Below, piece by piece: positions 23,113-35,379 of a stretch of DNA of 64,000 bases (position 1 is the stretch's first letter; each line of letters opens with the position of its first letter). The stretch lies in the NCBI RefSeq assembly GCF_033118175.1, contig NC_083681.1:12852001-12916000 (forward strand), written 5' to 3'. A program made the translations under genes and the position numbers. Source of the DNA: Dama dama. Its lineage: Eukaryota; Chordata; Mammalia; Artiodactyla; Cervidae. The notes under the pieces were generated by a model. That model saw nothing but the letters and a program-made list of their open reading frames with translations, ran no database searches and had not been told where the DNA came from.

Positions 23113-24767
23113 CCTGACATTCTATCTTCATATATACAGAAGTTCAAGGAAAAAATTTTAAGGAAATAACCTAATCATATATGACATTCATATTTACCAA
23201 TTCATCACTTGTTTTCAGAGTAACTCAGAGAATACTTACTAAATCGTAGGAATGATAGTGCCAAAACTTGGGATCTTTTTGACTATGGACCATAAGAATC
23301 TCTAATATTTATAATGCACTGATTCATTTATTGATTTATTTAACTAGCAGATATTTATTGAAGTTTTAATTTATCACATGGAGGATGATAGATGCTGAAT
23401 TTACTATAGTGAACAACACTATTACTATCAGGATAGCTTACTGAAGAGAATCTGTATTCATAGTATGGTTCTGGTTTAGTTTTGTTTTGTTTTGTTTTGT
23501 TTTTCATAGTATGGTTCTTAAGGGTTGAATTGTGTTATTCTAAAATTCACATGTTAGATTCCTAACACTGAAGACCTCAGAATGTGACCTTATTTAGAGA
23601 TGAGTTCTTTAAAGAGATAAGTTAAAATGAGATCATTAGGATGAGTCTTAATTCAGTATGACTGGTATCCTAATAAAAAAAGGAAATTTGAACAAAGACA
23701 GATACAGAAATAAGACCATGTAAAAGCAGGTAGTTAGGACAGCTATCTACAAACCAGAGACAGAAGTCGCAGAAGAAATCAAGCCTGCCCACATATTGTT
23801 CTCAGATTTCTAATATTTAGAAGCACAAGACAATTAATTGATGTTTTGTAGGCCACTAAATCCATGTTTTTTTTTTTAATGACAGTTTGAGTAATCTACT
23901 ACAAGGAATAATAGATAATATATAAGAGATAACCTTAGAATGTCCTACTTGTTATGATAAGTAAAACACAAGATACCATAAATTAACCAAAAAGTGATAA
24001 CTGAACCTGGACTGAGAGCCAGCTTCATGAACATGCTATCTGTGCAGTCAAACAAAGTCTTGCATTTGGTTTAATGCTTTGCTGTTGCCTTGGAATAGAC
24101 AGCTAGATATTCCTCTAGCCAAGATGGATTTATTTGGGATCAGCAGAGTTTTGCAAATTGGGGTCTGCAACCATGATTAGCAATGTTCAAGTTCCCACAT
24201 AGCAAGGGGGAGGAGAACACATCTGTGGAGAGGAAGAAACTGGTATAGCTGGAGTAAACAAAGACTTCATGGCTTTTCATTGACTGAGTACTTGTAAGGA
24301 AAGAAAAATAATCTTTCTTCTTCCTGTTGAGCTCTGCTACAGTCTCAGAGAGCGAGGGTTGGTCAACCAAGTCTACTCAAAATTTCTGTTTATTAATTTC
24401 TACACTGTCATTGTCCTCAAGTTTTAATGTATTTTGACCAAGAGTCAAACTGTCATTTTGCACTGGGTTACACAGATTATGTCTCTAGTCTTGTTTGGAT
24501 TTGTGGATCGAGAATTCCTGGAGGAAGTTAAAGGATAAATTAGGTTAAACTAGTGTGCTCAGTACATCAGTTATACACATGAGCCCTTAACTAAACTGAA
24601 ACAAACATGAACTGTGTGTGGATATGTGTGCAAGTTTGTGCATATGTGTGTGTGTTGAAAGAACAAGAGAAGAACACATTAAATTAATTGATTATATGTA
24701 CAGTAATTTAAATGCAATTTCTAATAGTCCTAAGGTTAGTGACAATAGAATTGTTTTAGAGCATCAT
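23113..24767. other. Mixed unassigned and ancient-repeat DNA
   Basis: Bases 23525-23880 (ggttgaattgtgttattcta, then cagaatgtgaccttatttag, and atgactggtatcctaataaa) match an old mammalian dispersed repeat I recognise but cannot name with certainty. A tail-only insertion is listed separately. From 23881 to 24767 I see nothing identifiable. Confidence 0.4.
23457..23518 (-). mobile_element. Tail-only retroinsertion: (TTTTG)n between 16-bp target duplications
   Basis: Identical TTCATAGTATGGTTCT at 23457-23472 and 23503-23518 flanks 30 bp of ggtttag plus TTTTG repeats. Read on the minus strand this is an A-rich (CAAAA)n tail with almost no element body, as expected from an extremely 5'-truncated retrotransposon. 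Confidence 0.8.
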
Positions 24768-25853
24768 CAGTTCAGTTCAGTTCAGTCGCTCAGTCGTATC
24801 CGACTCTGTGCCACCCCATGAATCGCATCACGCCAGGCCTCCATGTCCATCTCCAACTACCGGAGTTTACTCAAACTCATGCCCATCAAGTCGGTGATGT
24901 CATCCAGCCATCTCATCCTCTGTCGTCCCCTTATCCTCCTGCCCCCAATCCTACCCAGAATCAGGGTCTTTTCCAATGAGTCAGGTCTTCGCAAGAGGTG
25001 GCCAAAGTACTGGAGTTTCAGCTTCAACATCAGGCCTTCCAATGAACACCCAGGACTGATCTCCTTTAGGATGGACTGGTTGGATCTCCTTGCAGTCCAA
25101 AGGACTCTCAAGAGTCTTCTCTAACACCACAGTTCAGAAGCATCAATTTGTCAGCGCTCAACTTTCTTCACAGCCAACTCTCACATCCATACATGACCAC
25201 TGGAAAAATCATAGCCTTGACCAGATGGACATTTGTTGGCAAAGTAATGTCTCTGCTTTTTAATATGCTATCTAGGTTGGTCATAACTTTTCTTCCAAGG
25301 AGTAAGTGTCTTTTAATTTCATGGCTGCAGTTACCATCTGCAGTGATTTTGAAGCCCCCCCAAAATAAATTCTGACACTGTTTTCACTGTCTCCCCATCT
25401 ATTTTCCATGAGATGATGGGACCAGATATACATGATCTTAGTTTTCTGAATGTTAAGCTTTAAGCCAAATTTTTCACTCTCCTCTTTCACTTTCATCAAG
25501 AGACTTTTTAGTTCCTCTTCACTTTCTGCCATAAGGGTGGTGTCATCTGCATATCTGAGGTTATTGATATTTCTCCCTGCAATCTTGATTCCAGCTTGTG
25601 CTTCTTCCAGCCCAGCATTTCTCATGATGTACTCTGCATATAAGTTAAATAAGCAGGGTGACAATATACAGCCTTGACGTACTCCTTTTCCTGTTTGGAA
25701 CCAGTCTGTTGTTCCATGTCCAGTTCTAACTGTTGCTTCCTGACCTGCATACAGGTTTCTCAAGAGGCAGGTCAGGTGGTCTGGTATTCCCATGTCTTTC
25801 AAAATTTCCCACAGTTTATTGTGATCCACACAGTCGAAGTCTTTGGCATAGTC
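24768..25853 (-). repeat. BovB LINE, 5' truncated (about 1.09 kb)
   Basis: The minus-strand copy starts with ttcagttcagttcagtcgct and ends inside the reverse transcriptase (ctttggcatagtcat). It keeps YADD (complement of 25542-25553). A run of C at 25354-25360 marks a local frame change near the thumb. Confidence 0.93.
25281..25829 (-). pseudogene. BovB reverse transcriptase palm, 182 codons
   Basis: An open frame covers the palm with GKGVRQGCILSPCLFNLYAEY, NNLRYADDTTLMAESEEE and FGLKLNIQKTKIM. It then drifts out of frame around 25355. It begins at the point of 5' truncation, so neither endonuclease nor fingers are present. It is one of the best-preserved palms in the window but incomplete. 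Confidence 0.88.
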
Positions 25854-25989
25854 ATGCTTACCTCTATATCAAAAATAATATGTACAGAGTTAAAACTAAG
25901 GTGTAACTATTTTCCAGCAATTTTTGGTAATGGAAGGTATTATTAGGCTAGAATTAAATGACCTTATGCATTAACATATGTAAGGGGAA

Positions 25990-26178
25990 AAGTGAAAGTT
26001 GCTCAGTTGTGTCCACCTCTTTGTGACCCTATGGACTTATACAGTCCATGGAATTTTCTAGGCCAGAACACTGGAGTGGATAGCCTATCCCTTCTCCTGG
26101 GTATCTTTCCTACCCAGGAATTGAACTGGGGTCTCCTGCATTGTAAGAGGATTATTTACCAACTGAGCTATCAGAGAA
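25990..26178 (-). repeat. Bov-tA SINE
   Basis: Minus-strand copy with the tail side at agtgaaagttgctcagttgt (left) and the tRNA-like head near 26150-26178 (right). The body retains ccagaacactggagtggata. Confidence 0.88.
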
Positions 26179-26763
26179 GGTAGAGTGTGTATAATGGTTT
26201 CAATGATCTTTGTTCACTCTCCTTTTTATTTTAGTAATTTTCATAATTTTGAACTTTTTATTGTACTCACAAAATCTAGCTTCTTACTGGAAAGAAATAG
26301 TTTTAGAGCATGAAGAGTACAAAAAGAATCGCTAGTGTACTTTCTCAGCTTTTAGGATTGTTCAATACAACTTTCCTACCTCTTCCTAGCAGGAGTTTTA
26401 TAAAGAAACAACTGAGAAAAGAGTTGTGAAACAAATATAAGACAAATAATTCACTTTCTCAAAATGTCATTCTTCAGATTGCAAGAGTTTTTTAATGTTC
26501 ACAACAAAATTCTGGAAAACATTTTTGAAATTTAGAATAAAATTAATGAAAATATTGAAATATGATGAAAAAGAGAGATGGAGAATAATTTTATCATAAA
26601 GGCATGAAAGCAGATATCTGAACGTTAGCTATCAAAAGAGATATGTGGTCTATGCATTATTGCTCCCGAAATAGATTTCTGGAAACAGAACTCTCAGACC
26701 TCTGTTGACAATTATGTTACACATTCATTTCTTCATTGTAGATTATTCCCCTTCTTTGTGAAT
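26179..26763. other. No recognised feature
   Basis: AT-rich sequence with no supported gene or repeat. Confidence 0.5.
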
Positions 26764-27005
26764 TTATAACACATACTTGCATTCTAAGTTGCTTCAGTCA
26801 TGTCCAACTCTTTGTGACCCTATGGACTGGAGCTTGCCAAGCTCCTCTGTCTATGGGATTCTCCAGGAAGAATACTGGAGTGGGTTGCCATGCCCTCTTC
26901 CAGGGGATCTTCCTGATGCAGGGGTCCAACCTGCATCTTAGGTCTCCTGCATTGGCAGGTGGTTTCTTTATTACTAGAGCCACATGGCAATATCTTATAA
27001 CACAT
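26764..27005 (-). repeat. Bov-tA SINE with 11-bp target duplication
   Basis: The SINE occupies 26775-26994 on the minus strand. Exact TTATAACACAT copies flank it at 26764-26774 and 26995-27005. Confidence 0.93.
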
Positions 27006-27136
27006 CATGCTGTATTAAAATTGATGCTAACTTGCCTCAGTTTATTGATACATTGAGAAATTCTGAAGGGTAAAGAGTCATATCTTACATTTCTCTTTCC
27101 TAAATATTTAGTTCTGTGTCTGGCAAGTAACAGCTG

Positions 27137-27442
27137 AAAAAAAAAAAAAAAAAACATATATATATATATATATTCAGTCGTGTCTGACTCTGTGCGACCC
27201 CATAGACGGCAGCCCACCAGGCTCCCCCGTCCCTGGGATTCTCCAGGCAAGAACACTGGAATGGGTTGCCATTTCTTTCTCCAATGCAAGAAAGTGAAAA
27301 GTGAAAGTGAAGTCGCTCAGTCGTGTCCAACTCTTTGCGACCCCATGGACTGCAGCCTACCAGGCTCCTCTGTCCATGGGATTTTCCAGGCAAGAATACT
27401 GCAGTGGGGTGCCATTGCCTTCTCTGATATATATATATATAT
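27137..27442 (-). repeat. BOV-A2 SINE inside a (TA)n tract, next to A18
   Basis: Eighteen A residues (27137-27154) lead into a (TA)n run (27155-27173). A dimeric BOV-A2 on the minus strand follows (about 27173-27427), then another (TA)n run (27427-27442). The TA runs on both sides fit a target duplication in a TA microsatellite, or expansion of one. Confidence 0.9.
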
Positions 27443-27522
27443 ATGTTTATATAAATTGCCTGATGGGCATCATCATGATTCCATGTTTATATAAATTGCC
27501 TGATGGGCATCATCATGATTCC
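27443..27522 (+). repeat. Exact 40-bp tandem duplication
   Basis: Bases 27443-27482 and 27483-27522 are identical, both starting with atgtttatataaattgcc and ending with catcatgattcc. The duplication directly follows the (TA)n run beside the BOV-A2. Confidence 0.97.
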
Positions 27523-27582
27523 AAGGTGTTACAATTCAAAGATAGCAACCCAGAAGGAATAAGAGAGATGATTTACAAAATC

Positions 27583-28080
27583 ATATATATATATACATTT
27601 TAAAAATTATTTTTTATTAGAATATAGTTGATTTGCAATGTTGCATTAGTTTCTGCTGTACAGCAGAGTGCGTCAGTTATAGTGTGAAAGTGAAGTGTTA
27701 GTCACTCAGTCCTGTCCCACTCGGCAGCCCACTGGACTGTAGCCCGCCAGGCTCCTCTGTCCATGGAATTCTCCAGGCAAGAACACTGGAGTGAGATGCC
27801 ATGCCCTTTTCCCTTTGCCTTCCTTTTCCTTTTCCCTTTTCCATTTCCCATTCCCTTTCCTCCCAAAAAAGGGATTGAACCCAGGTCTCCTTCATGGCAG
27901 ACAGATTCTTTACCATCTGAGCCACCAGGGAAAGTGAGTCAGTTATACATACAGATATATCCACTCTCTTTTTTAGATTCTAGTAATAACCCATTAAATA
28001 GAACAGGGAACTATATCCAATACTCTGTAATGATCTATATGGAAATAGAATCTAAAAAATATATGTATATATATATATAT
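27583..28080 (-). repeat. L1 3' region hosting a SINE
   Basis: The pieces 27598-27671 (tttttattagaatatagttg) and 27948-28070 (catacagatatatccactct, then tagaacagggaactatatcc) are the reverse complement of an L1 3' UTR. They are continuous once the SINE at 27682-27937 is removed. TA-rich microsatellites flank it at 27583-27597 and 28060-28082. Confidence 0.75.
27672..27947 (-). repeat. Bov-tA SINE with target duplication and expanded pyrimidine tract
   Basis: The SINE lies on the minus strand at 27682-27937. GTCAGTTATA flanks it at 27672-27681 and 27938-27947. Its middle (27804-27863) has become an almost pure C/T tract of CCTTTT-like units that replaces the usual body sequence. Confidence 0.9.
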
Positions 28081-28082
28081 GT

Positions 28083-29764
28083 TTTTAAAGAAAAATTCAT
28101 ATTCAAAACAAAAATAAACTTCTCAAACAAAAATGATTTTCAAGTGATATTTTAGAAGACACTCATTAACTACTAGATAAGTATAATTTAAAACAGGTAA
28201 GAAAGGGCAGAAGTTTAAAAAAATTACAATTAACTAGATATGTTTGAAGAAAATGATTCTTTTTACAAACCATATAATTAGTATCTGTGTATATTAAGTA
28301 CGTACATGAATTATTGTTCATACTGATTGCTAAATTGTTTTGTTTTTCAGATTAATATGTTGTTTTTCTCTAAAATAAATTTATAAAACTTAGTTTAGGA
28401 AACATGTAAAATAATGTGTTAGAGAAAAGAAGATGTGTTAGATCTGTTAGAGAAAGAAGCATGAGAATAATTGATAAAACTAAATTCAAATGAATTTCAA
28501 AACAACTGAAATGAATAATTTCCTTGGAAAACAGAGTTCATAAAATTTGATTACACTAGAGATGTAAGAGCTTTAGAAATAGAAATTAGAACACACACAC
28601 ATTATTATAGAGATAATGAAGTAATGCAAGACAATTTCCAATCCCTGAAAGATAATAGGTCTCAAGACTGAAATAACTCATTTTCTGCCGAGCACAATAG
28701 ATTTAACAAAGCCCATGCTAAGATGGCACTGAAAATGACTCAATTTCTGGTGAAGATATGCAGATAGACATTGATATAGCATCAATTTACATGCATGAAT
28801 TATGGTATAGTCATGCACTGAATAATATAGAGGAAAGAATATTTTGCCATGAAAAAGAGATTAAGTAAAATTGGAGATCTATGGATTTTCAAGTTTATAT
28901 CAGGATCATGTAGTCAGTGGGAGGGAGAAAAAATCTATATTCCTATTGCCAATTCTAAAATTTGAGTTGAGAGGTGTAGCAAAGAAAATATTATATAGAT
29001 TATTTCAATTAGTAAGAAGAGTAGGTGCCAGTGGAGTTTTGAGGGGGCTCATAATGATTCAGGAGAGCCTATTGAACCTATTGTTAGCATCTCTTCCCAA
29101 CTCTAAGTTAACTGACATCAGATTGGAACTTGACCATAATGGGAGTACTCTCAAGATAGAAATTGGCAAGAACCCCAAAGGAAGACTCTCTCACTTATTT
29201 ATTTTTTCCACCACTGATTAACAAATTGGCATGGATTTACAAATACACAAGAATTCCTTCAAGAGCAATAGTGAAATATATTGTAGTTGGTTAAGATGGA
29301 AAACTATGTTTTCCAGAGTCCTCTTTCCTGAACGGTTCTAGAGTTAAGCTGACCCAAAGAGGAACTTACACAAGTTTGGAAGGCAGATGTGAAGCACAAA
29401 GACTTAAATTTTGAAGGCTTTTATGTTGTCTCTATTCTCCACCACCTCAGATCCAGCTCATCTTCCTGACTCCTGGCTATGCTGACAGGAATGGTGTCAG
29501 ATCCACATGGATGATAACTAAGAAGGGACTATAGTTTACTATACAGAGTTCTATTTTGCCACTGGATCTGCTTGACTTATTTGATATTTCTATGCTTTTC
29601 ACTTTATCTCCTTGCACTATTGCTTCAGATGAATAGACTAATGACTATTTTTCTGATCCTAATATAAGGTGGTGTACAGTATCTGGACATAATGTAGACT
29701 TCAGTAGTACTTAAACTTGCCTAAAAATAAAAATCACCTAGGAAAATCATTCAGGTATCTATTT
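28083..29764. other. No recognised gene or repeat
   Basis: AT-rich DNA. A 116-codon frame at 28871-29221 has no motif I can identify. The stretch 29300-29660 is slightly GC-richer but unassigned. Around 29700-29764 the sequence vaguely resembles an old MER5-type DNA-transposon relic; this is not secure. Confidence 0.45.
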
Positions 29765-29875
29765 TGTGTTAGTTGTTGAGTTGTGTCCAACTCTGGGACT
29801 CCTTGGACTGTAGACCTCCGGGCTTCTCTGTCCATGGAATCCTCCAGTCAAGAATACTGGAGTGCGTTGCCATTT
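29765..29875 (-). repeat. Bov-tA SINE, tail-half fragment
   Basis: Contains gttgttgagttgtgtccaac and ctccagtcaagaatactgga in minus orientation. The tRNA-like head is absent, so it is 5' truncated. Confidence 0.85.
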
Positions 29876-30843
29876 TAATACTACTGAACCAGAATCTCCA
29901 AAGAATGAGACTAGTAATCTATATGGCATGCAACTTTTAAAAGTAACTTAATAAAAAGTTTTAAACATTTGGATCATGGGTTATAAAGGATTTTATATGT
30001 GAAAGATTAATGATGATAATGAAGGGCATATATTATCCATGTAGGAAATTGGAGACAGAAATAGAGGTTGTTTTTGAATTATTTCAGAAAACATTTAAAG
30101 ATTATTTGAAATAGAAGGATAGTAGTTATGGAGATGGATCAGAGCAAATAGAAGAGAGATAAATAGAATCATCAAGATATAACGAAAAAGTATAAATCAC
30201 AACATTTGCAAAAGGTTCTTTATAGAGAGACATACTTATTTTCTAAGGTGTTTCCTGAGAGAGGTACAGTTACATATAAAATCTGGACTTCTCTAAGTAT
30301 CTTTTGACATTCTTAAGTGATAACTGGTAAAGTTTGATTACTTGTGAATTTGGATTAGCATATTTCTTATCTGCAAATATCTAGACACTTGGGTGATGCA
30401 AAAAACAACTTTCAGAGAGAGATTCGATTTGGATTCATCGTGACCACATCAGCTCAGTATACTCTGGTCTTTTACTTCCATTCAACAACCAAAAAAGGAA
30501 AAAAAGAGCATTTGTAAAACACTGAGAGATCCGTTGAGTAAACAACAATCTTTGGAAAATATGAACTACCTAGGTTATAGAAATACAAATTGTTAGTTGA
30601 TCATTATTTTTTATTCAAAGATAAGATAAAGCCCAAATATAGGGGCTTTGAAACCATGCTTAGTAGTTTGCACCAAATTCATTAGACAAGGGAGAGTATT
30701 AAAGGAAATTGGGGAAAAGAGAAGTATGAAAAAAGTTGGAAGACATTGGTATAATTTAGAACATTGATATGGTATCAACATATGAAACAAAACTGAATAG
30801 GGAAGAATTATGAGTTGTAGCCATGAATGAGAAAGATACCATG
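29876..30843. other. No recognised feature
   Basis: AT-rich sequence. I see no gene or named repeat before the BovB that begins near 30844. Confidence 0.5.
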
Positions 30844-33382
30844 ACAAGACCTTTTAGAACTAACACCAAAAAGAGGATATCTTTTTCAATACAGGGGACT
30901 GGGATACAAAAGTAGGAAGTCAAGTAACAGACAAGTTTGTCTGGAGTAACAGACAAGTTTGACCTTGGAATACAAAAGTAGGAAGTCAAGTAACAGACAA
31001 GTTTGTATGGAGTAACAGACAAGTTTGACCTTGGAATACAAAATGAAGTAGGACAAAGTCTAACAATTTCGCCAAGAGAACACACTGTTCATAGCAATCA
31101 CTGTCTTCCAAAAACACAAGAGATGACTCTACATATGGACATTACCAGATGGTTAATACCTAAATCAGGTTGATTATATTCTTTACAGCCAAAGATGGAG
31201 AAGCTCTATGCAGTCAGCAAAAATAAAGCTGGGAGCAGACTGTGGCTCAGATCACAAACTGCTCATTGCAAAATTCAGACTTAAATTGAAGAAACTAGGG
31301 AAAACCACTAGACAACTCAAGTATGACCTAAATCAAATCCTTTGTGATTATACAGTGGAAGTGACCAATAGATTCAAGGGATTAGATCTGATAGAGTGGC
31401 TGGAGGACAATGGTGGAGGTTTGTAACCTTGTAAAGGAGGCCATGATCAAAACATCCCAAGGAAAAGAAATGCAAAGAGGCAAAATGATTGTCTGAGGAG
31501 GCCTTACAAATAACTGAAAAAAGGAGAGAAACTAAAAGCAAAGAGAAAAGGAAAGATATATGCATCTGAATGCAGAGTTTCAAAGAATAGTGAGGAAAGA
31601 TAAGAAAGCCTTCCTCAGTGATCAATGCAAAGAAACAGAGGAAAACAGTAGAATGGGAAAGACTAGAGATGTCTCCAAGAAAATTGGGAATATCAAGGGA
31701 AAATTTCATGCAAAAATGGGCACAATAAAGGACAGAAATGGTGTGGAACTAACAGAAGCAGAAGATGTTAAGAAGAGGTGGCAAGAATACACAGAAGAAT
31801 TATACAAAAAGATCTTGATGGCCCAGTTAACTACAATGCTGTGATCAATCACCTAGAGCCAGGCGACCTGGGGTAGGAAATCAAGTGAGTCTTAGGAAGC
31901 ATTACTACAGACAAAACTAATGGAGGAGATGGAATTCTAGCTGAGCTACTTCAAATCCTAAAAGATGATGCTGTGAAAGCACGGCATACAATATGCCAGA
32001 GAATCTGGAAAACTCAGCAGTGGCTACAGAGCTGGAAAAGGTCAGTTTTCATTCCAATCCCAAGGAAAGGCAATGTCAAATAATATTCAAACTACTGCAC
32101 AGTTGTACTCATCTCACACTCTAGCAAAGTAATGCTCAAAATTCTCCAAGTTAGACTTCAACAGTGCATGAACTGAGAACTTCCAAATGTTCAAGCTGGA
32201 TTTACAAAAGGCAGAAGAACTAGAAATCAAATTGCCAACATCCACTGAATCATAGAAAAATCAAGAGAGTTCCAGAAAAACATCTACTTCTGCTTTATCA
32301 ACTATGCTAAAGCCTTTGACTGTGTGGATCACAACACACTATGGAAAATTCTTAAAGAGATGAAAATACCAGACTACCTTACTCATCTCCTGAGAAACCT
32401 ATATGCAGGTCAAGAAGCAACAATTAGAATCAGAAATGGAACAGTGGACTGGTTCCAAATTGGGAAAGGGATACATCAAGGCTATATATTGTCACCCTGC
32501 TTATTTGCTTATATGCAGAGTACATCAAATGAAATTCTAGGCTGGATGAAGCACAAGGTGAAATCAAATTGCTGGGAGAAATATCAATAATCTCAGATAC
32601 ACAGATGATACCACCCTTATGGCAGAAAGCAAAAAAGAACTGAAGAGTCCATTGATGAAAGTGAAAGAGGAGAGTGAAAAAGCTAGCTTGAAACTCAACT
32701 TTCAAAAAACAAAGATCACGGCATCTGGTCCCATCACTTCATGGCAAATAGTTGGGGAAACAACAGATACAGTGACAGACTATTTTCTTAGGCTCCAAAA
32801 TCACTGCAGATGGTGACTACAGCCATGAAGTTAACAGATGTTTGCTCCTTGGAAGAAAAGCTATGACTAGCATAGGCAGCATATTAAAAACCAGAGGCAT
32901 TACTTTGCTAGCAAAGTTCCATCTAGTCAGAGCGATGGTTTTTCAGTTGTCCTGTATGGATGTGAGAGTTGGACTATAAAGAAAGCTGAGCACAGAAGAA
33001 CTGATCCTTTTGAACTGTGGTGTTGGAGAAGACTTGAGAGTCCCTTGGACTGCAAGGAGATCAAATCAGTCTGTCCTAAAAAAATCAGTCCTGAATATTC
33101 ATTGGAAGGACTGATGCTGAAGCTGAATCTGAAGCTCCAATTCTTTGGCCACCTGATGTGAAGAACTGACTTACTGGAAAAGACCCTAATCCTGGAAAAG
33201 ATTGAAGGCAGGAGGAGAAGGGGATGACAGAGGATGAGATGGTTGGATAGCATCACCGACTCGATGGACATGAGTTTGAGCACTCTCCAAGATTTGGTGA
33301 TGGATAGGGAGGCTTGGTGTGCTGCAGTCCATGGGGTTGCAAAGAGTTGGACATGACTGAGCAACTGAACTGAACTGAACTG
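30844..33382 (+). repeat. BovB LINE, 5' truncated (about 2.54 kb), with internal duplication
   Basis: It starts in the endonuclease (caagaccttttagaactaac) and ends with gaactgaactgaactg near 33381. The reverse-transcriptase signature survives as RYTDD (codons around 32593-32607), so the two aspartates are kept while the whole frame is shattered by stops. It holds a 66-bp tandem duplication at 30904-31035. It is more diverged than the copies at 21.4 and 24.8 kb. Confidence 0.93.
30904..31035 (+). repeat. 66-bp tandem duplication containing a 22-bp repeat
   Basis: Units at 30904-30969 and 30970-31035 differ at one or two bases. Within each, agtaacagacaagtttg occurs twice about 22 bp apart. The corresponding stretch in other BovB copies has this motif once, so the larger duplication followed a smaller one. 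Confidence 0.93.
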
Positions 33383-33659
33383 GCGTGACTGATCTTCCTG
33401 AACTGATGATAGAATAGATGATAATCAAAATACTCAAACCAAAGAGGTGATAATGATGCTGTATGAAAATTTCATCCTATCAATAACCAATATTTTGGTG
33501 GGACCAACCCTTCTGATTCTTATTATGATTATAAAATATCCTTCAGCTGTAGCCATCAGGGAACTGAAAAGAAATGAAGGTTTTATTTATGAGACCTGGA
33601 AATTACTCAGCACACCTGAAGCCACACAGTGAGACTGAGAGAGAAAGAGCATATAGGCC

Positions 33660-33848
33660 TGTTGTTCAGTCACTGTTTCATCCAATTCTTTGAAACTCCA
33701 TGGACTGCAGCATGCTAGTCTTCCCTGTCCTTCACTAACTCCTAGAGTTTGCTCAAACTCATGTCCATCGAGTCCGTGATGCTGTCCTCTGTCGTTTCCT
33801 TCACCTGCCTTCAATCTTTCCCAACATTAGGGTCTTTTTCAATGAGTT
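33660..33848 (-). repeat. Diverged BovB 3' fragment
   Basis: Bases from gttgttcagtcactg to ttcaatgagttatctc follow the BovB 3' end on the minus strand. They lack the TTCAG repeats and carry more changes than other copies, so this is probably an older subfamily like the one at 44262-45228. Confidence 0.8.
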
Positions 33849-35379
33849 ATCTCATTGGAGCCTAGTGTTCTTTTATTGAGGTAGACTGTGGGGGCTTAGG
33901 GTTTCACAAACTCACTCTTTATTGGTGAATTTAAAGCATAAAAGCAGAAATTTAAAGTGAAGGAAGAGAAAAAAATAAAAATACAAGTGCCCCCAAATGG
34001 TCACTTATCAAAATCAACCAGGATTTCTAAAACAAAAGAGCTTCAGTGAAGGAAGGGGGCCTGGCTCTTTATCTAGAGTGTGGCTGGCAATGTGTTTATT
34101 GGAGATAGACCTCTTTGAAGTGGATGTTTCTTTGAAGTGGATGTCTCAGTAATCAAAGCTTAAGCCAGGCACTTATATTACAAAAAGAAAAGCTAACTGT
34201 CAGGGCTTACACAGAAAATGAGAAGAGAACAGAAGCACAGATTTAAAAGTTATTTCAGTTATATATTATGCAAGACTGGAAAATGGTTAGATATGGTATG
34301 CAAGTTGGAAAGAAGAGTCAAAAATGTAAATGAATAGAAATGCAAAAGTTAACAGAAATGAGGCAAGTGGTTTCATTGTGTCCTTCTTATAATCACAAGC
34401 AGATTAACCATGAAACTGGTGATGTGAGGCTTCAGAACCCTTGAAAAAGGAGTCGTTTTGAACTATTAGAAGGAATCCTATGACTACAAAAAATAGGTCA
34501 CTTTTTTTTTTTTTAAGTAAAATTTACAGAAGCAAGATATTTTAATCACAGTCAGTTAAGGCTGCTACCTCTTTTCATCCCAGGTTTCATTTTATTCCAC
34601 ATCTTACTGCCCTTTTTGTTGGGTGACTTGGAATGACTTGCAGGCACTTTTGTGATCTAGCTAACTGAAATTCACTTGCTGACACATTTAGTTTAAATTT
34701 TGTAGAATATATTCATTTGCTGCACAGTCAATTTCCTGTATAAGAAAGTTATTCCTAGTCTTCCTGGTATTAAAATGGTTTCCAGGAACACAAGTACCTC
34801 TCACTCTGTAGATTCAGTCAGCATTAAAGTGGGAGATGCAAAGTAAGATGTGTTACTCTAACACTATTGTGAGGAAAACATTTCCTATACCCTTCTAGGT
34901 TCTTCTGAGTAGTCTAGTAATTAAATTGACACAAAACAGATAAACATAAGTAAAAAAAAAAGGCAAAATTTATATGTATATATAGAAGTCTCAGTTATGT
35001 GGGACTTAAATGACTTAAAGAAATGACTAAAGTGGCAGTTTTTATACTTTCAAACAAAGAAACAATACATTTGTGAAAAATTGATAAGATAATAGAGTTT
35101 GGGCTTGGGGTAGGAAATTAGTGAATAAGTAGCAAGCCCTGTCTCTCTACTTCCTGGTACAAGGAGGACCCCTTTCACAGGGCAGATTAATTTCTTATTT
35201 TCAGGGAGGGAGGGAGGAGGGTCAGAGCATCCTCCTTGTATCAACTGTTTTACTAGTAACTTTAATTAAAAATAATAAACATGCCATGTTGACATATATA
35301 GGGGTAGCCTGCTCTGAGTCCCAGTGTGTGATGTGAAGTTTGTAGTTGGTAGAGGAGAAACAGATTTTTGCAGTGTTTG
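33849..35379. other. Unassigned; short tandem repeat near 34109-34146
   Basis: Bases 34109-34146 hold two copies of an 18-bp unit (tctttgaagtggatgt). A T tract is at 34502-34514. The stretch 34900-35250 looks like an old dispersed LTR-like repeat but I cannot name it. No coding frame is convincing. Confidence 0.4.

Noticed and set aside
28871..29221. 116-codon plus-strand frame
   Set aside because: No recognisable motif, no start context or poly(A) evidence; probably chance in AT-rich DNA.
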